DNA of 64,000 nucleotides, taken from Ruminococcus sp. AF46-10NS (GTDB lineage Bacteria > Bacillota > Clostridia > Lachnospirales > Lachnospiraceae). The notes beneath the pieces were generated by a model. It made no database searches, had not been told where the DNA came from, and saw only the letters and a list, made by a program, of their open reading frames with translations. Of the stretch, positions 57,138 through 64,000 are shown piece after piece (the first letter of the stretch is position 1; each line of letters starts with the position of its first letter). The translations under genes and the position numbers were made by a program. Where the stretch lies: assembly GCF_003474435.1 (NCBI RefSeq), contig NZ_QRNF01000007.1, positions 1-64,000 of the forward strand, in the 5' to 3' direction.

Positions 57138-58070
57138 ATGAGCGAAAAAACCGTAGTAGTTGCATTAGGCCACCGAGCACTTGGTACCACACTTCCTGAG
57201 CAGAAAATCGCCACACGTCTTGCAGCGAAAGCAATCGCAGACTTGGTTGAAGAGGGAACACGCGTAGTAATTTCCCACAGCAACGGTCCGCAGGTAGGGA
57301 TGATCCACACCGCAATGAATGAATTCGGCAAGGCACATCCTGATTATACATTTGCACCAATGTCTGTCTGCTCTGCCATGAGCCAGGGTTACATCGGCTA
57401 TGACCTTCAGAACGCTATTCGTGCGGAACTGATTTCCAGAGGAATTTTCAAACCGGTAAGCACAGTCCTTACACAGGTTGTCATCGATCCATATGATGAA
57501 GCATTTGCTGAACCTGAGAAGATCATCGGCCGTGTTCTTAATGCAGAAGAAGCCGAAGCAGAAGAAGAGAAAGGTAACTTTGTCACAAAAGTTGACGAAG
57601 GACAGTACAGGCGAATCCTTGCAGCTCCTAAGCCACAGAAGATCGTTGAGATCGAAACAGTGAAAGTTCTTTCCCAGGCTGAGCAGATCGTTATCGCAGC
57701 AGGTGGTGGCGGAATCCCGGTTCTTGAGCAGGGCACGCAGCTGAACGGTGCCAGTGCCATCATTGAGAAAGACCGCGCAGCAGGACTTCTTGCAGAGGAA
57801 CTGAATGCTGATACACTCATGATCCTCACAAGTGTTGAGAAAGTAAGCCTTGACCACGAGACCGACCACGAGACTTATCTGGACATCATCTCCACAGATG
57901 ACGCGAAGAAATATATTGCAGACGATCAGTTTGCACCAGGCTCCATGCTTCCAAAAATCGAAGCAGGTGTTTCTTTCGTTGAGAAAGGAACCGGACGCCG
58001 TACCATCATCACAGATATGGCTCATGCAAAAGATGGCTACTGTGAGAAGACAGGAACTATCATTAAATAA
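57138..58070 (+). CDS. arcC: Carbamate kinase-like amino acid kinase
   Basis: A 310-residue amino-acid-kinase-fold protein. The start at 57138 follows GAGG. SHSNGPQVG (about 46-54), VAAGGGGIPV-type loop (IVIAAGGGGIPV) and the long 150-residue insertion region fit carbamate kinase, which makes ATP from carbamoyl phosphate. The N-terminal GGNAL loop of the family is GHRAL here, and THGNGPQ is SHSNGPQ. No arcA or argF is adjacent, so a pathway role is uncertain. Monocistronic. Confidence 0.8.
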   Translation: MSEKTVVVALGHRALGTTLPEQKIATRLAAKAIADLVEEGTRVVISHSNGPQVGMIHTAMNEFGKAHPDYTFAPMSVCSAMSQGYIGYDLQNAIRAELISRGIFKPVSTVLTQVVIDPYDEAFAEPEKIIGRVLNAEEAEAEEEKGNFVTKVDEGQYRRILAAPKPQKIVEIETVKVLSQAEQIVIAAGGGGIPVLEQGTQLNGASAIIEKDRAAGLLAEELNADTLMILTSVEKVSLDHETDHETYLDIISTDDAKKYIADDQFAPGSMLPKIEAGVSFVEKGTGRRTIITDMAHAKDGYCEKTGTIIK

Positions 58071-58084
58071 TATCTGAATATATG

Positions 58085-58131
58085 TAAATCCCATGCTCTG
58101 ATTCATAATGAAACCGAACATGGGATTTTTT
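58085..58131. terminator. Bidirectional terminator between arcC and nrdD
   Basis: AAATCCCATG pairs with CATGGGATTT around a loop of about 25 bases, with T-runs on each strand. Confidence 0.85.
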
Positions 58132-58143
58132 CATATCTGTATA

Positions 58144-60279
58144 TTACATAGATTTTCTCTCAGCGATCTCCGCCATCTTCGCCTCATTCAGACGTGTATC
58201 ACCATGCACACGGCTGTAGGAAAGATATCCATTCATACGGTCGATCTTAGTCAGGTTTCTGGAACCGCACACAGGGCATACGTCCATCTCAAGCTCCTCG
58301 TGACCGCAGTCATCACAGTATGCAAGAGAAAGGTTTACACCTTCATAATATCCCAGATCCATGGCTCTTCTGATCAGAGTACGGATTGCTTCTTTATTAT
58401 AACCGATCGGATAACGTACATACTGGATCTTTCCGCCGTTGCAAAGCTCCCAGAAACGTCCCTCCAGATCCTGTTTCTCAATGGGAGTCACATCCTCTGT
58501 TACATGGCAGTGGAAACTGTTGCTCACATACGGTCTGTCAGAAACACCCTCGATAATTCCGTACATCTTACGGAACTGCTCTACCTGCAGACCGCAAAGG
58601 CTCTCAGCCGGTGTTCCGTAAATCGCATAAAGATAGCCATCCTCTTTCTTGTACTGGTTTACTTTATCATTGATATATCTAAGAACTTCCAATGCAAACT
58701 CACCATCTTCTGCAATAGATTTACCATTATAGAGCTCCTGCAGCTCATTCAGTGCTGTGATACCGAAAGAAGCTGTCATCGGCTTCAGGATCTTGCCGAT
58801 CTTTTCGTTTGGTTTCAGATGTCCCCCGTAGAAACCACCCTCACAGTAAGCAAGCGGGTTAGTAGACGCACGCATCTGTCCCAGATACTCATAGGTACGA
58901 ATATGCAGATTACGGATCATTTCAAGATAGAAGTCCAGAACCTCATAGAAGTCTCTGCTCTCCGCTCTTGCTTTCGCAAGGATCATCGGCAGATGAAGAC
59001 TTACTGCACCAATGTTAAAACGTCCTACAAAAACAGGTGTATCGTTCTCATCAGCCGGCTCCATACCTCCGCGCTCATACCATGGACTTAAGAAAGCACG
59101 GCATCCCATAGGGCTGATAACTTTCTTATATTTCTTGTACATGCTGGAGATGTATCCAGCTCCTGACATGGAAAGCCAGTCCGGATACATGGTCTTGGAA
59201 GAACACTCCACACCAGCCTCAAAAATATCCTCGCAGCATTTTCCAGGGCCGTGGATCTCTTTATCATAGAGGAAAACAATCTTGGGGAAAAGCACTGGTT
59301 TCTTATGTCCCGCCTTGCCCTGGCCACCCTGATGGACTTTCAGAAGAGAAATGGTACACATCTTCTCAAACTGCTCAGTTCCAAGTCCCAGAGTCACTGT
59401 AACGAACGGATAATCGCCTCTGGAAGAACCAACAGTATTCAGCTTGTACTCAATTCCCTGCCAGCCCTGATCATACTCTCTGCGTACCTTGTCCAGTGCA
59501 TACTCGATTGCTTTTTCTTCGCGGCCTTTCCAGCTCTCATCGGAGTATTTCATAAATTCGGAAATATATTTGTCATAGCTCTTCTTGGCATACGGTGCCA
59601 GGATCTTATCCACCTCCGGCACTGTAAATCCGCCGTATTGCTGTGCAGCTGTGCTGAGAATGATATCACCCATAACATCAAAAGCAGTATCCAGAGTCTT
59701 CGGCTCGTTATACCAGACATTACCCATCTCAAAACCACCGCGCAGAACAGCTGCCACATCAAAAAGACAGCAGTTCATGGTATCCAGACGTGCAGACTGG
59801 TCATGAATATAAATATATCCGTCCTTACATGCCTGAAGCTCATTGCGGTTCATAAAGAATTTACGGTAAAGCTCCTTGTTCAGCTCATTGAAGATCAGGC
59901 TTCGCTTGGTAGCTACAAGTGCGCTGTCTGTATTAGCATTGCTCTTATCTCCAATGTAGCGGATCGCCTGGCTCTTGGTATAGACATCATCCATCATATG
60001 AATAAAATCCAGCTTGTAATTACGGTAATCACGGTAGCTCTTGGCTACAGCCGGATTCACACGTTCCAGGGCACCCTCAACGATATTGTGCATCTCCTGG
60101 ATCTCGATCTCATTTTTTCCAAGGGAATCCGCATGCTCCTGGGCAAAACGGCAGATAAAATCCTTCTCCTCGTCTGAAAAAGTATAAAGAATACGCTCTG
60201 CTGATTTGTTCACGGCAGCCACGATCTTCAGAGGATTGAACTCCTCTCTTGTTCCGTCTTTCTTAATCACATATAACAT
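58144..60279 (-). CDS. nrdD: Anaerobic ribonucleoside-triphosphate reductase
   Basis: This 711-residue class III enzyme reduces ribonucleotides without oxygen. An ATP-cone (about 1-90) precedes the barrel. The C-terminal region has a zinc site, CDDCGHEELEMDVCPVCG, and the glycyl-radical motif RMNGY. It needs the NrdG activase, which is not adjacent here. Upstream NrdR boxes indicate repression by NrdR. Confidence 0.95.
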   Translation of the reverse strand: MLYVIKKDGTREEFNPLKIVAAVNKSAERILYTFSDEEKDFICRFAQEHADSLGKNEIEIQEMHNIVEGALERVNPAVAKSYRDYRNYKLDFIHMMDDVYTKSQAIRYIGDKSNANTDSALVATKRSLIFNELNKELYRKFFMNRNELQACKDGYIYIHDQSARLDTMNCCLFDVAAVLRGGFEMGNVWYNEPKTLDTAFDVMGDIILSTAAQQYGGFTVPEVDKILAPYAKKSYDKYISEFMKYSDESWKGREEKAIEYALDKVRREYDQGWQGIEYKLNTVGSSRGDYPFVTVTLGLGTEQFEKMCTISLLKVHQGGQGKAGHKKPVLFPKIVFLYDKEIHGPGKCCEDIFEAGVECSSKTMYPDWLSMSGAGYISSMYKKYKKVISPMGCRAFLSPWYERGGMEPADENDTPVFVGRFNIGAVSLHLPMILAKARAESRDFYEVLDFYLEMIRNLHIRTYEYLGQMRASTNPLAYCEGGFYGGHLKPNEKIGKILKPMTASFGITALNELQELYNGKSIAEDGEFALEVLRYINDKVNQYKKEDGYLYAIYGTPAESLCGLQVEQFRKMYGIIEGVSDRPYVSNSFHCHVTEDVTPIEKQDLEGRFWELCNGGKIQYVRYPIGYNKEAIRTLIRRAMDLGYYEGVNLSLAYCDDCGHEELEMDVCPVCGSRNLTKIDRMNGYLSYSRVHGDTRLNEAKMAEIAERKSM

Positions 60280-60296
60280 AGCTCATCTCTCCCAAA

Positions 60297-60350
60297 TACT
60301 ATATATAGTACCATAGTTCTCTATATCTTGTTTTTTTTCTATATATTGTG
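60297..60350 (-). promoter_or_regulatory. Two NrdR boxes upstream of nrdD
   Basis: TACTATATATAGTA (60297-60310) and, on the minus strand, CACAATATATAG (60339-60350) both match the NrdR consensus ACAnwATATAT-type palindrome. Their centres are 40-41 bp apart, about four turns, so that both face the same side of the helix. They lie 18-70 bases before the start codon. Confidence 0.75.
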
Positions 60351-60454
60351 CTAGGCATGAGTATACCACAGCTGGGAGCAAAAGAAAAGGGCTATTTCTG
60401 TATACAAGAAAATACAGACTCTTAGTACTGTCTGATCTCGCTGCGGAAATATTC

Positions 60455-60967
60455 TTACAAATTCGTCCCAATCCAATCCATAATAGTATCCAACACCCCA
60501 GGTATTGCGCAAAGCAGGCCAATGATCAGCCATATAATCCAGCCTTTTCCGCCGGATTTTTCCTTCTGGGCAGACTGGGTTTTTCCCTGGTTTAAAATTC
60601 CCCTCTGATTTACTGTTCTTCCCTGATCTGCTGTTCTTCCCCGATTTACTGTTCTTCCCTGATTTGTGGTTCTTCCCTTATCCGAAGTTCCTGTCTGTTT
60701 CACCACCGTATTTTTTCCTGCGGACTGCTGTCTCTGTTCCTGCATTCTGCCCCGGCTTGTTCCTGTTCCGGATCCATGCCCGGCATTTCTATCTGCTGTA
60801 CCATATCCACGCATCATCTCCCGCACTTTCGCAGAAGCATGTTTATAATGTACCTCTCGGGGCTCATTAAGATGATAAAGCACATCATCATTTCTGTATG
60901 GCATTCCGCAAAGGGAACACCGCCCATTCACAACCTTCCCTCCGCAAACCTGACATTTTTCGGCCAT
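60455..60967 (-). CDS. Zinc-ribbon membrane protein with hexapeptide repeats
   Basis: The start at 60967 (MAEKCQVCGG) follows GGAGGGAG. The 170-residue protein has an N-terminal zinc ribbon (C5, C8, C17, C20), a basic Gly/Arg/Gln-rich region with five tandem GRTxxQ-type hexapeptides (about 98-128: GRTTNQ, GRTVNR, GRTADQ, GRTVNQ), and one C-terminal membrane helix (about 143-161). The DNA repeats are about 18 bases. Function is unknown; the repeat number may vary between strains. Confidence 0.7.
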   Translation of the reverse strand: MAEKCQVCGGKVVNGRCSLCGMPYRNDDVLYHLNEPREVHYKHASAKVREMMRGYGTADRNAGHGSGTGTSRGRMQEQRQQSAGKNTVVKQTGTSDKGRTTNQGRTVNRGRTADQGRTVNQRGILNQGKTQSAQKEKSGGKGWIIWLIIGLLCAIPGVLDTIMDWIGTNL

Positions 60968-61181
60968 AAACTCCCTCCATCCAATCCGAGCAGGCGGATA
61001 AAAACATTCACTGCCTGATCCGGTTAAAATAAATTCATTCATTTTTCTTTCAGTATATCACACCCTGACTTTGATACACAGTCTTTTCCTGGCTTAAGCA
61101 GCAATAATTTTCCCCGTTACTGTTTCGCCCACAGCCGCCGGTTTTCCTGTTCAAAACCCGCTTCTCCATGGCTTCCCCTTA

Positions 61182-61210
61182 TTGCCACCCCACCCATTTT
61201 CTGCTATAAT
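61182..61210 (+). promoter_or_regulatory. Sigma-A promoter of asnA
   Basis: TTGCCA (61182-61187) and a perfect TATAAT (61205-61210) are separated by 17 bases. Confidence 0.8.
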
Positions 61211-61322
61211 ACCACACAGAGCAATTATAGCACTCCCAGAAATTACTGCATCAAGTTCAGCTGTGCAGAACATGAATCGCTGGAATTGCTATAAGTCCAA
61301 AAATCATCAGGAGGAGCCGATA
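61211..61322 (+). promoter_or_regulatory. asnA leader with possible alternative pairing
   Basis: The 5' part AGCAATTATAGC can pair its AGCAATT with AATTGCT or its TTATAGC with GCTATAA in the 3' part (about 61284-61296), which overlap and exclude each other. A CTGCA/TGCAG stem lies between. No T-box signature is seen. The rest of 60968-61181 holds no gene. Confidence 0.3.
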
Positions 61323-62332
61323 ATGAATACAATCACAATCCCCGCAACCTATCATGCAGACTTGAACCTCCATGACACACAGATTGCGATCAAAACTGTA
61401 AAAGATTTCTTTCAGCAGACACTCTCCCAGAAGCTCAATCTTCTCCGAGTATCTGCCCCGACTTTCGTAGCACCGGAGTCCGGTCTTAACGATAACCTGA
61501 ACGGTGTGGAGCGTCCGGTAAGTTTTGATATCAAAGCCATAGAAGGCAGCAATGCCGAGATCGTACACTCCCTGGCTAAATGGAAACGCTACGCACTGAA
61601 GAAATACGGTTTTTCTCACGGAGAGGGACTTTATACAGATATGGTAGCTATCCGCCGCGACGAAGACCTCGACAATATCCACTCTGTTTACGTGGATCAG
61701 TGGGACTGGGAAAAGATCATCTCCCAGGAAGAACGTACCGTAGAAACTCTTAAAGAAACTGTACGTACCATCTACAAAGTACTTCGTAAAACTGAAAAAT
61801 ATATGGCAGTACAATACGACTACATCGAAGAAATCCTTCCGAAAGACATCTTCTTTATCACAACCCAGGAACTTCTCGACATGTATCCGGACTGCACGCC
61901 AAAAGAACGCGAGTACAGGATCACCCGCGAAAAAGGTGCTGTATTCCTTATGAAAGTCGGCAAAACCCTCACAAACGGAGAGCGTCACGACGGACGTGCT
62001 CCGGACTACGATGACTGGGAACTGAACGGCGATATCCTGGTATATTATCCTGTACTTGATATTGCCTGGAGCTTTCCTCCATGGGAATCCGTGTTGATGA
62101 GGACTCACTTGACCGTCAGCTCACAGAAGCAGGTTGCAATGACAGAAGAGAGCTTCCTTTCCAGAAAGCAATCCTTAACAGGGAACTTCCATACACCATC
62201 GGCGGCGGAATCGGCCAGTCCAGGATCTGTATGTTCTTCCTCCGCAAGGCACACATCGGAGAAGTTCATGTATCTCTCTGGCCAAAAGAGATCACAGATG
62301 CTGCAGAGGCACATGATCTTCAGCTTCTGTAA
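61323..62332 (+). CDS. asnA: Aspartate--ammonia ligase (frameshifted at 62065)
   Basis: AsnA makes asparagine from aspartate and ammonia using ATP. The start at 61323 follows AGGAGGAG. The frame runs through PVLDIA, then leaves the family; restoring one C (GCCTGGAG to GCCCTGGAG) yields [15 protein letters not shown] and [14 protein letters not shown] to LQLL at 62332. Joined length is 336 residues, matching the family. [13 protein letters not shown] and YDYIEE blocks are characteristic. Confidence 0.93.
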
Positions 62333-62359
62333 AACAGCTCAGAGAAACGAGGTGATAAC

Positions 62360-62794
62360 GTGAACATTCTGTTTTTTCTGATTCCCAAAAGCGAAGTCGC
62401 CTACATCTTCGAAGATGAAACACTTCGCCAGACCCTGGAAAAAATGGAGCACCGTAAATACTCCTGCATCCCGATCCTTACCATGGACGGCAAATATCTG
62501 GGAACAATCTCAGAGGGCGATCTTCTGTGGGGAATGCGCCACGCTGATATCCATGATATCAAAGAGACCGAAGGAGTTCCTATTATGGCGATCCCGCGCC
62601 GTGCAACCTATAAACCGGTGCACGCAGACTCCAATATGGAAGATCTTCTGGACCGCGCCATTAATCAGAACTTTGTTCCGGTTGTAGATGACCAGGGTTC
62701 CTTTATCGGAATCATAACCAGAAAGTCGATCATCAAATACTGTTATAATGAAATGAAAGCTGCACAGGAGATCGCCGGACAGGACTCTGAGTAA
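62360..62794 (+). CDS. CBS-domain pair protein
   Basis: A 144-residue protein made of two CBS motifs (about 14-70 and 80-135; IPILTMDGKYLGTISEGDLL and PVVDDQGSFIGIITRKSI). It starts at GTG after GAGGTGATAAC, 27 bases from asnA, so the two are probably co-transcribed. CBS pairs bind adenine nucleotides; a role in sensing energy state for a partner is inference, no partner domain is attached. Confidence 0.82.
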   Translation: MNILFFLIPKSEVAYIFEDETLRQTLEKMEHRKYSCIPILTMDGKYLGTISEGDLLWGMRHADIHDIKETEGVPIMAIPRRATYKPVHADSNMEDLLDRAINQNFVPVVDDQGSFIGIITRKSIIKYCYNEMKAAQEIAGQDSE

Positions 62795-62849
62795 GCTCCC
62801 TGACCTGCCGGTGGATCATACACCGTACAGCAATCAGCATATCAACCAA

Positions 62850-62896
62850 AAAAGGATGACGATCCGCTATTAATACCAGCGGATCGTCATCCTTTT
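62850..62896. terminator. Bidirectional terminator between the CBS gene and nagA
   Basis: A 19-bp perfect stem (62850-62868 with 62878-62896) with a 9-base loop, A-run on one side and T-run on the other. Confidence 0.92.
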
Positions 62897-62925
62897 CTTA
62901 TCGTCGGTGTCTGCTTCTGATCTCT

Positions 62926-64000
62926 TTATATCACTCTTACGATATTCAATTCTCTGTCTGCGATCACAATATCCGCTCTCTTTCCAGGCACAAGTGATCC
63001 CACTTCATCATAAATCCCAATGCTCCTGGCCGGATTTCTGGTAGCTGCAAATATTGCCGCGTGTTCCGGCACCCCCATGCCGATCACACATTTCATACAC
63101 TCATATAAATTCGTTGCAGAACCAGCAATCGTACCATCTTCCAACACAGCCTTACGGTCTTTCATAATAACTTTCTGGCCGCCCAGCTCATACTCGCCAT
63201 TCTCCATTCCGGCTGCCATCATAGAATCGCTGATCAGTACAAGACGTTCTTCCCCGAACATGCGAAATGTATTTCGCACCACTGACGGATGGATATGTAT
63301 TCCATCTCCGATCAGCTCTGCCATACACTCCGGATCATCTGCTGCCGCGCTGATAACTCCAGGAGCCCTGTGTCCCAACGGTTCATGGCATTATAAAGAT
63401 GCGTTACATGATGTGCACCTTCCTGCATCGCCCTGGCTGCACAATCATAATCTGCTCCTGTATGTCCGACAGAGATCACCACTTCATCTTTAAACTCCCG
63501 GATAAAAGCCTCTGCCCCTTTCATATTCGGGGCCACAGTAACAATCTTTATCTTACCGCCGGACACATTCTGGCACTCTCTGAAGAACTCAATATCCGGA
63601 TTTCGGATATACCGCTCATCATGAGCCCCTTTTTTCGCAGGGTCGAGAAAAGGCCCTTCCATATTTAATCCAACGATCCGGGCACAGCTTTCATCCTGTT
63701 CCACTTCAGCAGCAGATGCAAATATCCGAATCAGCTGATCCATAGGCAGAGTCATTGATGTAGGACAGTAGGATGTAACTCCCTGGGATTTCTCATATTG
63801 AAGAATTTTCTTAAGTCCGGAGGCATCCGCATCAGAAAAATCATGACCCACAGCCCCATGGCTGTGAATATCCACAAGTCCTGGCAGCACCTTCAGTCCG
63901 GAAGCATCCACTTCTTCCTTATCGGAAACTTCTGTCCCATCGGACACGATCCTGCCGTTTTCCACATAAAGATCCATTTTCCGATAGCTTCCATCCTCCT
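62926..64000 (-). CDS. nagA: N-acetylglucosamine-6-phosphate deacetylase (partial, frameshifted near 63380)
   Basis: NagA removes acetate from GlcNAc-6-phosphate. The frame is open to the window edge through DGSYRKMDLYVENGR, so the N-terminus is outside. Metal and catalytic motifs are DIHSHGAVGHD, NMEGPFLDP, VGHTGA, HVTHLYNAMN and, after the break, ISDSMMAAG. Restoring one C (AACCGTTGG to AACCCGTTGG) joins YNAMNPLGHRAPG and the C-terminal part. Start ATG at 63977 is unlikely to be the true one. Confidence 0.92.

Noticed and set aside
57165..58121. A 318-codon minus-strand frame opposite arcC
   Set aside because: Antisense shadow of a gene with strong codon bias; rich in Cys, Phe and His as expected for such frames.
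61043..61322. T-box riboswitch before asnA
   Set aside because: I looked for the AGGGTGGNACCGCG antiterminator sequence and did not find it.
1..64000. CRISPR arrays, tRNA or rRNA genes, prophage or defence islands
   Set aside because: I saw no regular spaced repeats, no cloverleaf with T-loop signature, and no phage or defence genes; the window is core genome apart from the IS200 edge.

Overview
The window looks like a chromosomal segment of a low-to-moderate GC, spore-forming Gram-positive anaerobe of the Lachnospiraceae (Blautia-like, an inference from gene content and order). The signs are a Firmicutes-type division and cell-wall (dcw) cluster with two class B PBPs, an anaerobic ribonucleotide reductase, radical-SAM enzymes, AGGAGG-type ribosome sites, a cobalamin riboswitch, and small families such as DUF1836, DUF4364, DUF1540 and YerC. 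Nearly all genes are on the minus strand.

Layout. 1-310: edge of an IS200/IS605 element. 321-4110: btuFCD corrinoid importer plus a CGGC-domain protein, behind a cobalamin riboswitch. 4212-12410: pcrA, DUF1836, YerC, YesL/radical-SAM/DUF4364, rarA and a polysaccharide deacetylase. 12444-17929: cytidylate-kinase-like gene and the branched-chain amino acid importer livKHMGF. 18037-19522: infC-rpmI-rplT behind an attenuator leader, with infC apparently starting at AUU. 19565-20302: a candidate 27-residue peptide and a Cys-rich DUF1540 protein. 20326-34098: dcw cluster mraZ-rsmH-ftsL-two PBPs-mraY-murD-ftsW-murA-divIB, then ftsZ on its own promoter. 34185-38321: a LacZ-type GH2 enzyme divergent from an AraC regulator. 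38330-43066: Spo0E-like small gene, lgt, ychF, thiN, rpe, rsgA. 43068-54454: prkC, stp, rlmN, rsmB, yugP, fmt, def, priA, murE. 54528-58131: a sortase-anchored surface protein, a possible sRNA and a carbamate-kinase-like gene. 58144-64000: nrdD with NrdR boxes, a zinc-ribbon membrane protein, asnA with a CBS protein, and partial nagA.

The dominant anomaly is technical. At least a dozen genes, most of them essential (rpmI, ftsZ, murA twice, ftsW, def, murE, rsgA, livH, asnA, nagA, the GH2 gene, the deacetylase, perhaps pcrA), are interrupted by single frameshifts. Nearly all are explained by one missing base in a homopolymer of 2-7 nt. I read this as residual consensus error and annotate each gene across its break. 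True pseudogenes are unlikely.

Most of the window is conserved core genome and I found no convincing new multi-gene system. The items most worth a second look are the infC AUU start with attenuator, the CGGC protein under B12 control, the hidden Spo0E-like gene, the 27-residue peptide, the repeat tail on DivIB, the terminator that contains the RBS of the second PBP, the MraZ operator and the possible sRNA.
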